DNA from: Burkholderiales bacterium
GTDB lineage: Bacteria; Pseudomonadota; Gammaproteobacteria; Burkholderiales; Burkholderiaceae_C
NCBI GenBank assembly: GCA_006227785.1
Contig: SBFU01000399.1
Location: 1 to 7,946 of the forward strand
Direction: 5' to 3'
DNA: 7,946 nt
Part shown: positions 1-6,254 of the stretch, in pieces
Layout of the letters: each line of letters begins with the position of its first letter
How positions within the stretch are numbered: position 1 is the first letter of the stretch
Notes under the pieces: model-generated
The model's input: only the letters and a program-made list of their open reading frames with translations
What the model was told of the DNA's origin: nothing
The model's database searches: none
Program-made: the position numbers and the translations under genes

Positions 1-80
1 GCCTGGTGCCGCTGGGCCAGTCGGGCCGGGGCGCTGCCGCGCAGCTTCAGGCCCTGATCGAAGCCACACCGCTGCCGTGA
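1..80 (+). CDS. C-terminal end of a probable MoxR-family AAA+ ATPase (partial)
   Basis: Only the last 25 codons plus TGA (78-80) are present; the reading frame begins at base 3 and the gene runs off the left edge. The visible tail reads LVPLGQSGRG...ALIEATPLP, which resembles the lid-domain end of MoxR-type AAA+ ATPases. No Walker motif is inside the window, so the family call rests on this short tail and mainly on context: in many proteobacteria a moxR gene lies directly before a DUF58 gene and a DUF3488/transglutaminase gene, exactly the order seen here. MoxR ATPases are thought to act as chaperone-like remodelling factors, often with DUF58 or VWA-domain partners. The stop lies 13 nt before the proposed start of the DUF58 gene, so the two are probably cotranscribed. 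Confidence 0.6.
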   Translation, partial: LVPLGQSGRGAAAQLQALIEATPLP

Positions 81-93
81 ACCCTGGGGCCCG

Positions 94-1092
94 TTGGCGT
101 ATCCCAATCCCATGCTGACCCTGGGCACAGGCTACATCCGCCAACGCTGGCGCCGCTGGTGGCTAAACCGCCAGCCGCGCCGCGACACACTGGCGCTGAC
201 GCACCGCAACCTCTACATCCTGCCGACCCGGGCCGGCCTCATGCTGGTGCTGACCCTGCTGCTGCTGCTGGTGGGCAGCATCAACTACCAGCTCAACCTG
301 GGCTACCTGCTGACCTTTCTGATTGCCGGCAGCGCGCTGGTCGGCATGCACCGCTGCCATGGCAACCTGCGGGGCCTGACGCTGCACCTGAACCCGCCAG
401 CTCCAGTACACGTCGGTCAGGCGGTGGCGCTGGAGGTCCGGTTGAGCAACCCGGGCCGGCAGACCCGTCACGGCATTGCCATGGCCATCGATGGCCCGTC
501 GGCGGGTCTGCCGGCCTGGACCGACGTGCCGGCCCAGGGTGATGCCACGCTGCAGCTGGGCTGGCTGGCGCCGAAGCGGGGCCGGCAGTCGCTGCCGACG
601 CTGCGCGCCCAGACCCTGTTTCCTCTGGGCACCTTCCGGGTCTGGTCGCTGTGGAGCCCCGTCTCCGATGTGTTGGTCTACCCGGCGGTCGAACGGCACC
701 CGCCACCCCTGCCTGCGGGTGAAGCCACGCCGGGCCACGGCGGCGCCGCGCACAGCCACAGCTCGGGAGAGTTCGATGGCGTGCGGGCTTATCGTCGCGG
801 CGATCCGTTGCGCACCGTGGTCTGGCGCAAGGCCGCCCAATCCTTTGCCGCGGGACGGGACGATCTGGTCAGTCTCGACCTGCTGGTCAGCCAGCGCCAG
901 CTGCTCTGGCTGGACCACGCCCGCTGTGGTGCACCAGACCTGGAGTCGCGCCTGTCACGGCTGTGCGCCTGGGTGTTGCTGGCCGACCGGCTGGGTCTGG
1001 AGTACGGCCTGCGCCTGCCCGGCATCGAGATCGCCCCCGACCAGGGTCCGGCCCACCGGACCCGCTGCCTGGAGGCGATGGCGCTGTGCTGA
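94..1092 (+). CDS. DUF58 domain membrane protein
   Basis: A 332-residue protein if the TTG at 94 is the start, or 326 residues from the in-frame ATG at 112; neither has a strong Shine-Dalgarno, so the start is uncertain. A basic N-terminus (RQRWRRWW, residues 16-23) leads into the family motif YILPTRAGL (41-49). Two hydrophobic segments follow at about 47-62 and 66-86, separated by SINYQLNLG. The rest is the DUF58 domain, with its signature GEFDGVRAYRRGDPLRTVVW near residues 225-244. The length is typical of proteobacterial DUF58 proteins. The family is linked to MoxR ATPases and has a predicted VWA-like fold, but its biochemical role is unknown. It follows the moxR-like gene by 13 nt and overlaps tgpA by 7 nt, so it is an internal operon gene. 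The function is inferred to be assembly or regulation of the neighbouring membrane transglutaminase. Confidence 0.9.
   Translation: MAYPNPMLTLGTGYIRQRWRRWWLNRQPRRDTLALTHRNLYILPTRAGLMLVLTLLLLLVGSINYQLNLGYLLTFLIAGSALVGMHRCHGNLRGLTLHLNPPAPVHVGQAVALEVRLSNPGRQTRHGIAMAIDGPSAGLPAWTDVPAQGDATLQLGWLAPKRGRQSLPTLRAQTLFPLGTFRVWSLWSPVSDVLVYPAVERHPPPLPAGEATPGHGGAAHSHSSGEFDGVRAYRRGDPLRTVVWRKAAQSFAAGRDDLVSLDLLVSQRQLLWLDHARCGAPDLESRLSRLCAWVLLADRLGLEYGLRLPGIEIAPDQGPAHRTRCLEAMALC
1071..1075 (+). promoter_or_regulatory. Ribosome binding site of tgpA, inside the DUF58 gene
   Basis: GGAGG lies 10 nt before the GTG at 1086. It supports a GTG start within the last codons of the DUF58 gene rather than any of the alternative upstream codons in that open frame, which reach back to 963. 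The residues encoded upstream of 1086 lie over DUF58 coding sequence and look like out-of-frame translation. Confidence 0.65.
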
Positions 1093-3110
1093 CCTCGCTG
1101 GCCGACCGCCTCACCCATCTGCCCCGGGAAGCACGCGACACGCTGTTCCTGCTGGCTGTCATTGCCTGGGTGGTGCTCATGCAGCTGGGGCACATACCGG
1201 TCTGGTGCGCCATCCTGGCGTTCGGCATCCTGCTGTGGCGCACCGGACTGACCTGGCGCGGTGCCCCGCTGCCAGGCTGGATGCCCAGGTTGGTGCTGCT
1301 GGCCCTGACCTTGGGCGCGACCTGGGTCACCCACAGCACCATCTTGGGGCGCGATGCCGGCGTCACCCTGATTGTGGTGCTGCTGGCGCTCAAGACCCTG
1401 GAGATGCGGGCACGGCGCGATGCCTTCGTGATCTTCTTCCTGGCCTTCTTCACGCTGCTGACGCATTTTTTCTATTCGCAGTCGCTGCTCACCGCCGTCG
1501 GCATCCTGCTGGCCCTGCTGGGCCTGCTGACCGCACTGGTCAATGCCCACATGCCGGTGGGGCGGCCACCGCTGCGGCGGTCGGCTGGCATTGCCGCCGG
1601 CATGGCGGCCCTCGGACTGCCGGTCATGGTGGTGCTGTTCCTGCTGTTTCCGCGCATGGCACCACTTTGGGGCGTTCCAGGAGAAGATCCACGCGGCCGC
1701 AGCGGCCTGTCGGAAGAGATGCGGGTGGGCGAGATTGCCGAGCTGGTGCTCAACGACGAAATTGCCTTCCGGATCCGGTTCGACGGAGACGTGCCACCAC
1801 AGGGGGCCATGTATTTCCGGGGTCCGGTGCTGGGTGACTTCGACGGGGTGCGCTGGCGTCCCCAGCGCTCGGGTTTCCCGCCCGCCATGGCACTGCCGGT
1901 TGATCTGGAGCTGCAAGGGCCTGCGGTGAGCTATGAGGTCACGCTGGAGCCCCAGCGCAGGCCCTGGCTGTTCCTGCTGGAAGCCACCCGGCAGGCGCCC
2001 GACCTGCCGGCCCTGCAACCGCGCATGACGCGTGACCTGCAGTGGGTGACGCAGCGCCCGGTCAACGAGCTGCTGCGCTACCGGGCGCAGAGCCATGTTC
2101 AGTTCCGCCACGGTCCGCGTGAGCCGATGCTCGGTTTGCAGGACTATCTGGAGTTGCCGCCGGGTTTCAATCCACGCACCCTGGCGCTGGCGCAGGAGAT
2201 CCGCCGTGTGCATGGGGCCGGCCCGGAGGCAGCGCCGGCGGTTCTTGCCGCCGTCATCGAGCGGCTGCGCACCGGGGGCTACGCCTACACCCTGGAGCCT
2301 GGCGTGTTCGGACAACATGCGGCCGACGAGTTCTGGTTCGACCGGCGCGAAGGTTTCTGCGAGCACATCGCCTCGAGTTTCGTGATCCTGATGCGCGCGA
2401 TGGACATTCCGGCCCGCGTGGTCACGGGTTACCAGGGCGGCGAAGTCAATGCGGTAGATGGCTACTGGGTGGTGCGCCAGCGGGATGCCCATGCCTGGGC
2501 CGAGGTCTGGTTGCGCGGCGAAGGCTGGGTCAGGGTCGACCCGACGGCCGCGGTGGCGCAATGGCGCATCGGCTCGCTGGACCGCCTTCGCCCGGCGCCG
2601 GGGGCGCTGGCCGGCCTGGTGGGTGCGCTCGATCCGACGCTGCTGGCCCAGGTGCGGGCCGTCTGGGAGGCCGTCAACAACAGCTGGAACCAATGGGTCC
2701 TCAACTACACGCAGGGCCGCCAGCTGGACCTGCTGCAGCGCCTGGGCTGGTCGTCTCCCCAGTGGACCGACCTGCTGTATGCCTTGCTGGCTGTGGTGGT
2801 GCTGGCCAGCCTGGGGGCTGCGGCCTGGCAACTGTGGGAACGCCAGCAGCACGACCCGTGGCTGCGCCTGCTGGACCGGGCGCGTCGGCAGCTGATGCGC
2901 CATGGGCTGCCGGATGTCGGGCACCTGCCCCCGCGCGCACTGGCCGAGCGGACGCGACGGCATTTCGGTGACGGTCCGTTCAGCCAGGCCACGACGCAAT
3001 GGTTGCTGCGACTGGAGAGCTGGCGCTACGGTCGGGAGTCCGCAGAGCCGCTGGCTACACTGCGAGAGGAATTCAAGCGACTGCCATGGCCACCCAAGGA
3101 ATCACGTTGA
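1086..3110 (+). CDS. tgpA: TgpA-type membrane transglutaminase (DUF3488 / transglutaminase / DUF4129)
   Basis: A 674-residue protein starting at GTG 1086, the usual length for the family. The N-terminal third is a DUF3488 membrane domain with about six or seven hydrophobic helices (roughly 18-33, 37-52, 66-82, 91-105, 112-130, 133-153, 166-188), including the family segment FLLFPRMAPLWGVP (185-198). Residues 190-562 should be periplasmic and hold the transglutaminase-like fold. The probable catalytic triad is Cys425 (EGFCEH), His469 (RDAHAWAE) and Asp485 (VRVDPTAA), all intact. A last membrane helix (about 563-583) leads to a cytoplasmic DUF4129-like tail. In Pseudomonas aeruginosa TgpA is essential and its periplasmic domain has transglutaminase activity; the natural substrate is unclear. 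The gene overlaps the DUF58 gene by 7 nt and shares one base with mltB, placing it in the centre of a coupled operon. Substrates in the envelope, perhaps linked to cell-wall work, are an inference from the mltB neighbour. Confidence 0.92.
   Translation: MLTSLADRLTHLPREARDTLFLLAVIAWVVLMQLGHIPVWCAILAFGILLWRTGLTWRGAPLPGWMPRLVLLALTLGATWVTHSTILGRDAGVTLIVVLLALKTLEMRARRDAFVIFFLAFFTLLTHFFYSQSLLTAVGILLALLGLLTALVNAHMPVGRPPLRRSAGIAAGMAALGLPVMVVLFLLFPRMAPLWGVPGEDPRGRSGLSEEMRVGEIAELVLNDEIAFRIRFDGDVPPQGAMYFRGPVLGDFDGVRWRPQRSGFPPAMALPVDLELQGPAVSYEVTLEPQRRPWLFLLEATRQAPDLPALQPRMTRDLQWVTQRPVNELLRYRAQSHVQFRHGPREPMLGLQDYLELPPGFNPRTLALAQEIRRVHGAGPEAAPAVLAAVIERLRTGGYAYTLEPGVFGQHAADEFWFDRREGFCEHIASSFVILMRAMDIPARVVTGYQGGEVNAVDGYWVVRQRDAHAWAEVWLRGEGWVRVDPTAAVAQWRIGSLDRLRPAPGALAGLVGALDPTLLAQVRAVWEAVNNSWNQWVLNYTQGRQLDLLQRLGWSSPQWTDLLYALLAVVVLASLGAAAWQLWERQQHDPWLRLLDRARRQLMRHGLPDVGHLPPRALAERTRRHFGDGPFSQATTQWLLRLESWRYGRESAEPLATLREEFKRLPWPPKESR
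3096..3100 (+). promoter_or_regulatory. Ribosome binding site of mltB, inside the end of tgpA
   Basis: AAGGA lies 9 nt before the ATG at 3110, within the last codons of tgpA. It favours the ATG at 3110 over an in-frame ATG at 3086, whose nearest purine-rich stretch (3064-3070) is about 15 nt away. The stop TGA (3108-3110) and start ATG (3110-3112) share the A, an arrangement typical of translational coupling. Confidence 0.6.
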
Positions 3111-4207
3111 TGCTGAGCAAACCGTCCGCCCTCCTGCATGCCGTCACGGGACTGGCGTTGTCGCTGGTGCTGGCGCACCCGCCGCTGCTGGCCAACACGT
3201 CGGCGGCCAAACAACGCCCGGCGACCATCGGAGAGCAACGCTACGACCAGCACGCGGCCGCCATGGCCTTTGCACAGGAACTGGCACAGCGGCGGGGCTG
3301 GGACCCAGCCTGGGTGCGCGAGCAGATCGGCCAGGCCAGGCACTTGCCGACGGTGGTCCGGCTGGTTTCGCCAGCGCCGGCTGGCACCCCGAAGAACTGG
3401 GCCGCCTACCGCGCCCGTTTCATCGAGCCGCGCCGCCTGCAGGCGGGCCTGAGCTACTGGCAGGCAAACCGGGACACACTGGCACGGGCCGAGGCCGAGT
3501 TTGGCGTGCCGGCCACCCTGATCGTCGGTGTGATCGGCGTGGAGACCCTCTACGGTCAGCACCTGGGGCAATTCCGGGTGCTGGACGCACTGGCCACGCT
3601 GGCCTTCGACTTTCCGTCGGCCCACCCGCGCGCCGAGACCCGGCGCGGGTTCTTCCGCGCCGAGCTTGAACACCTGCTGGAGCTGGCACGGGAGACGGGC
3701 CGCAACCCGGCCTCGCTGCGGGGCAGCTACGCCGGCGCCATGGGCTGGCCACAGTTCATGCCCAGCAGCTGGCTGCGCTATGCGGTCGACTTCGACGGCG
3801 ATGGCCGTGTTGACCTGTTCGACAGCCAGGCCGACGTGATCGGGTCGGTCGCCAACTACTTCAAGGCCTTCGGCTGGCAAACCGGCATGCCCACCCACTA
3901 CCCGGTGCAGCTCGAGCGCACGCGCCTGGACCTGCCCACCCTGCTGGCACCCGACATCCTGCCAAGCTTTGAGGCCGCCGCCATGGAATCGCTGGGGGTG
4001 CAGTTGTCCGCCGATGGGCGTCAACACGCGGGCCCCCTGGCCCTGGTCGAGCTGGAAAACGGGGATGCTCCTCGCAGCTACGTGGCCGGCACGCAGAACT
4101 TCTACGTGGTGACGCGCTACAACTGGAGCAGCTACTACGCGCTGGCGGTCATCGAACTGGGCGAGACCATCCAGGCGATGATGGCCAGCCGCACGGCCGA
4201 GCGCTGA
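3110..4207 (+). CDS. mltB: Periplasmic lytic murein transglycosylase B
   Basis: A 365-residue protein, close to the usual length of MltB. It cleaves the MurNAc-GlcNAc glycosidic bond of peptidoglycan, leaving 1,6-anhydro-MurNAc ends. Residues 1 to about 32 form a signal peptide with a hydrophobic core (TGLALSLVLA) and likely cleavage near LLA-NTSA; there is no lipobox cysteine, so the enzyme is probably soluble in the periplasm rather than an outer-membrane lipoprotein. The family 3 lytic transglycosylase (SLT_2) domain covers about 45-355. The catalytic glutamate is Glu145 in GVIGVETLYG, followed by GAMGWPQFMPSSW (209-221), a substrate-groove motif. DFDGDGRVDLFD (227-238) matches an EF-hand-like calcium loop as in E. 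coli Slt35. NFYVVTRYNWSSYYA (330-344) is the conserved C-terminal block. It is the last gene of the plus-strand operon and probably translationally coupled to tgpA. Confidence 0.95.
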   Translation: MLSKPSALLHAVTGLALSLVLAHPPLLANTSAAKQRPATIGEQRYDQHAAAMAFAQELAQRRGWDPAWVREQIGQARHLPTVVRLVSPAPAGTPKNWAAYRARFIEPRRLQAGLSYWQANRDTLARAEAEFGVPATLIVGVIGVETLYGQHLGQFRVLDALATLAFDFPSAHPRAETRRGFFRAELEHLLELARETGRNPASLRGSYAGAMGWPQFMPSSWLRYAVDFDGDGRVDLFDSQADVIGSVANYFKAFGWQTGMPTHYPVQLERTRLDLPTLLAPDILPSFEAAAMESLGVQLSADGRQHAGPLALVELENGDAPRSYVAGTQNFYVVTRYNWSSYYALAVIELGETIQAMMASRTAER

Positions 4208-4223
4208 GCCACCGGCGGGTGGT
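4208..4223 (+). terminator. Weak hairpin between convergent operons
   Basis: CCACC (4209-4213) and GGTGG (4218-4222) form a 5-bp stem around a GGCG loop, extended by a possible G-U pair (4208/4223). The hairpin starts immediately after the mltB stop and ends 3 nt before the stop of the oppositely oriented transglutaminase gene. The following bases (TCTTC) are only slightly U-rich, so it would be a poor intrinsic terminator; Rho-dependent ending or overlapping 3' ends are equally possible. Confidence 0.3.
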
Positions 4224-4225
4224 CT

Positions 4226-5065
4226 TCAATCGCCCAGGGGCTCGATGCAGATGTCGACCGACAGCTGCTCCTGCCCACCACCGCGACGCAAGCCCTTCAC
4301 CGGCAGGCAGGCCGCATAGTCGGTGGCGGCGGCCACGCGGATGTGGCGCTCGTCGGTGAGACAACGGTGGGTCACATCCAGGCTGAGCCAGCGGCGCTCG
4401 CCCGCATCGATGCACACATCAACCCAGGCGTGGCTGGCCAGCTCGGGTTCGTTGGCAGCGTAGAAATAGCCACTGACATAGCGAGCCGGCCAGCCGATGC
4501 TGCGGCACACGGCCACCATCACGTGGGCCTGGTCCTGACACACGCCCAGCTCCCAGTCGAAGGCTTCCAGCGCGGTGGTCTCGACGCTGGTGCTGCCTTT
4601 TCGATAAGCCACCTTGTCGGCCACCGCCGCGGTCAGCGCCAGCAGCAGCGCCACGGAGGGGGCTTCTCCGGCCTCCAGGCTCGGCGCCAGCCCGGGCACG
4701 GTGGCCCTGGCCCAGGCCGCCATGCGAGGGTGCGGTTCGGCCAGGGCGGTCGAGCGCAAGTAAAACGCGGGCGGGGGCGTGCGGCCGACGTCCGACAGCT
4801 CGGCCTGTCCATGGGTCGACACCACACCCCGCGCCGTGATCACCTGCTCGCGCACGCCCTGCTCGGCGCGGGCCACCAGGCTGTAACTGTGTACCCGGTT
4901 GCCCTGGCCATCGGGCTGGGCATGCAAGGTCGCAGGGGTCTTGACCTCCCAGTGCTCGACCGCCTGCAGCTGACCGCTGACCGGCCACAGGTGCAGGGTC
5001 TGCACCGAATACAGCAGCGGTTCGGAATAGGTGTAGCGGGTGGTGTGGCGGACAGACAGTCTCAT
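4226..5065 (-). CDS. Soluble transglutaminase-like protease of the ATP-grasp/alpha-E cassette
   Basis: A 279-residue protein of the COG1305 type without signal peptide or membrane helix, so probably cytoplasmic. Residues 1 to about 85 match the bacterial transglutaminase-like N-terminal region (MRLSVRHTTRYTYSEP at the start). The transglutaminase core follows, with putative catalytic Cys176 (ELGVCQDQAH), His212 (ASHAWVDV) and Asp230 (WLSLDVTH). Family members usually read DPTN around the Asp; here it is DVTH, an unusual variant that keeps the Asp. The C-terminal part keeps a DYAACLPVKG version of the common DY.D..P..G block. Proteins of this kind are predicted to be cysteine peptidases or amide-bond transferases. 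The gene is last in the minus-strand cassette, starting 65 nt after the alpha-E stop. No clear Shine-Dalgarno precedes the ATG, but the start matches the family N-terminus. It is distinct from TgpA: no membrane domain and little resemblance outside the catalytic motifs. Confidence 0.92.
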   Translation of the reverse strand: MRLSVRHTTRYTYSEPLLYSVQTLHLWPVSGQLQAVEHWEVKTPATLHAQPDGQGNRVHSYSLVARAEQGVREQVITARGVVSTHGQAELSDVGRTPPPAFYLRSTALAEPHPRMAAWARATVPGLAPSLEAGEAPSVALLLALTAAVADKVAYRKGSTSVETTALEAFDWELGVCQDQAHVMVAVCRSIGWPARYVSGYFYAANEPELASHAWVDVCIDAGERRWLSLDVTHRCLTDERHIRVAAATDYAACLPVKGLRRGGGQEQLSVDICIEPLGD

Positions 5066-5130
5066 TGGCAGGTGGACCGGACAATCGCCAGGTCGAAACC
5101 CGGATTGTGCCCTCCACGTGCGAGGGGCGA

Positions 5131-6096
5131 TCAGTGCACCGACGGCACCAGGAAATCCTGGCTGATACGCCCACCCAATTCGTTGACCCGGTCCAGGAAC
5201 TGGGTCAGGTACGCGTGCAGGCCGGTGGCCAGGATCTCGTCGATGCGGGCGAACTGCAGATCGGCCCGCAGCTTGCCGGCCCGGCGCAGCGTCTCCTGCG
5301 AGTGGTCGTTGGCCACCACACTGAGGTTGTTCACCACCTCGTTGAGGCTGGCGGCCAGGCTGCGCGGCATGTCGGCACGCAGGATCAACAGTTCGGCCAC
5401 CCGTTCAGGGGTGATGACGTCACGGTAGACCTTGCGGTAGACCTCGAAGGCCGAGACCGAGCGCAGGATGGCACTCCAGTGGTAGAAGTCGTATTCTTGG
5501 TCGAGTTCGCTGGCGGCACCGAAAAAGTCGCTCTGCACCGCGTGAAACTTCACGTCCAGCAGGCGCGCGGTGTTGTCGGCACGCTCCAGGAAGGTGCCCA
5601 TGCGGTAGAAGTGGAAGGCCTCGTCCTGCAGCATGGTTCCGATGGCCACGCCCCGTGACAGGTGGGAGCGGTGCTTGACCCATTCGAAGAACGCACCCGG
5701 GTCGCGCTCGAAGTCGCGCGTTTTGAGGTAGCCCATCAGCTTGAGCCAGGTGGCGTTCTGGGTCTCCCAGAACTCGGTCGTCAGGGTGCCGCGAACCGCA
5801 CGCGCGTTCTCCCGGGCTGCCCGCAGGCAGGAGACGATGCTGGACGGGTTGTTTTCGTCGCGCACCATGAAATCGAGGACGTTGCGCTGAACGAAGGCGC
5901 CGTCGCCATAGCGCGAGCGGTAGGCTGGCAGCAGCTCGCTGATGGACAGCAGGCCCTCCCAGCCCACCTGGGCCACGGCAGCCGACTGCGGCAGCAGCGC
6001 GGTCTGGTAATTCACATCGAGCATGCGCGCGGTGTTTTCGGCCCGCTCGGTGTAGCGGGACATCCAGAACAGGTGGTCGGCGGTACGCGAAAGCAT
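5131..6096 (-). CDS. Alpha-E domain protein (DUF403, COG2307)
   Basis: A 321-residue, predicted all-helical cytoplasmic protein, of normal family length. The start at 6096 gives the canonical N-terminus MLSRTADHLFWMSRYTERAE; an in-frame ATG at 6162 would add 22 residues not seen in the family. A good GGAG lies 8 nt upstream. The family hallmark appears twice: TERAENTARMLDV (16-28) and LERADNTARLLDV (170-182), indicating a duplicated helical unit. Another well-conserved segment is DQEYDFYHWSAILRSVSAFE (199-218). Alpha-E proteins have no established biochemical activity. They are almost always encoded beside circularly permuted ATP-grasp proteins and transglutaminase-like proteins, as here, and have been proposed to act as a partner or substrate-handling subunit of a peptide ligase system. 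The gene lies 158 nt downstream of the ATP-grasp gene and 65 nt upstream of the transglutaminase gene. Confidence 0.93.
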   Translation of the reverse strand: MLSRTADHLFWMSRYTERAENTARMLDVNYQTALLPQSAAVAQVGWEGLLSISELLPAYRSRYGDGAFVQRNVLDFMVRDENNPSSIVSCLRAARENARAVRGTLTTEFWETQNATWLKLMGYLKTRDFERDPGAFFEWVKHRSHLSRGVAIGTMLQDEAFHFYRMGTFLERADNTARLLDVKFHAVQSDFFGAASELDQEYDFYHWSAILRSVSAFEVYRKVYRDVITPERVAELLILRADMPRSLAASLNEVVNNLSVVANDHSQETLRRAGKLRADLQFARIDEILATGLHAYLTQFLDRVNELGGRISQDFLVPSVH

Positions 6097-6104
6097 GTCA
6101 GTGA

Positions 6105-6108
6105 CTCC
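6105..6108 (-). promoter_or_regulatory. Ribosome binding site of the alpha-E gene
   Basis: CTCC on the plus strand reads GGAG on the minus strand, 8 nt before the ATG at 6096. It decides for this start over the in-frame ATG at 6162. A 6-bp stem-loop (6116-6135) sits 7 nt upstream of it on the transcript. Confidence 0.6.
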
Positions 6109-6115
6109 AGCAAGG

Positions 6116-6135
6116 CGCGCCACGAAGGCGGCGCG
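6116..6135 (-). other. Stem-loop in the leader of the alpha-E gene
   Basis: CGCGCC (6116-6121) and GGCGCG (6130-6135) are perfect inverted repeats around 8 nt. On the minus-strand transcript the loop contains UUCG, and an alternative inner CGCC/GGCG pairing is possible. It lies between the ATP-grasp and alpha-E genes, just before the alpha-E ribosome binding site. On the plus strand it is followed, 8 nt later, by seven Ts (6144-6150), too far for a canonical terminator of antisense transcription. Its role is unknown. Confidence 0.35.
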
Positions 6136-6190
6136 AGGGAAGGTTTTTTTCAGGGGCTCCACAGCACCGGACTGGCCGGGCGGCGGGTGC

Positions 6191-6230
6191 CGTCCCCTTG
6201 GGGGATGGGCGTGAAGCGGCTCGGGGGGAC
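6191..6230. repeat. REP-like intergenic palindromic element
   Basis: GTCCCC (6192-6197) is matched by GGGGAC (6225-6230), and the first arm can also fold locally: TCCCC (6193-6197) with GGGGA (6201-6205) around TTG. On the minus strand the element opens GTCCCCCCGAGCCGCTTC and closes CCCCCAAGGGGAC. This resembles a short C/G-run palindrome often scattered between genes in Comamonadaceae; that resemblance is from memory, and only one copy is visible in this window. It occupies the spacer inside the ATP-grasp/alpha-E cassette and may act as a transcript-stability or partial termination element. Confidence 0.45.
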
Positions 6231-6239
6231 ATTCCGGCT

Positions 6240-6252
6240 CCTGCGGCGCAGG
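6240..6252 (-). other. Hairpin directly after the ATP-grasp stop codon
   Basis: CCTGC (6240-6244) and GCAGG (6248-6252) form a 5-bp stem around 3 nt, beginning 2 nt after the TAA on the minus strand. No U-run follows on the minus-strand transcript, so it is not a standard intrinsic terminator. It could protect the 3' end or slow polymerase before the downstream genes. Confidence 0.3.
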
Positions 6253-6254
6253 GG

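Noticed and set aside
476..1837. Plus-strand open frame of 453 codons crossing the DUF58/tgpA junction
   Set aside because: It is out of frame with both genes and translates to Arg/Ala/Gly/Pro-rich sequence without family motifs; it is a shadow.
789..2999. Very long minus-strand open frame (736 codons) opposite the DUF58 and tgpA genes
   Set aside because: It is antisense to two well-supported genes. Its translation is low-complexity, rich in Gln, Arg and His, with no recognisable domain. Long antisense frames are expected in GC-rich DNA.
3026..4027. Minus-strand open frame of 333 codons opposite mltB
   Set aside because: It is antisense to a gene with intact catalytic motifs and has no domain of its own.
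5110..5126. Inverted repeat CCCTC/GAGGG between the alpha-E stop and the transglutaminase start
   Set aside because: It is a 5-bp stem with a 7-nt loop and no U-run, no better than expected by chance in GC-rich DNA.
4343..5428. Plus-strand open frame of 361 codons opposite the transglutaminase and alpha-E genes
   Set aside because: The minus-strand genes carry clear conserved motifs, while this translation is Gly/His/Arg-rich with no recognisable domain.
6097..6162. Upstream in-frame ATG for the alpha-E protein at 6162
   Set aside because: The extension would cover the leader stem-loop and is not part of the conserved N-terminus; the GGAG at 6105-6108 supports 6096.
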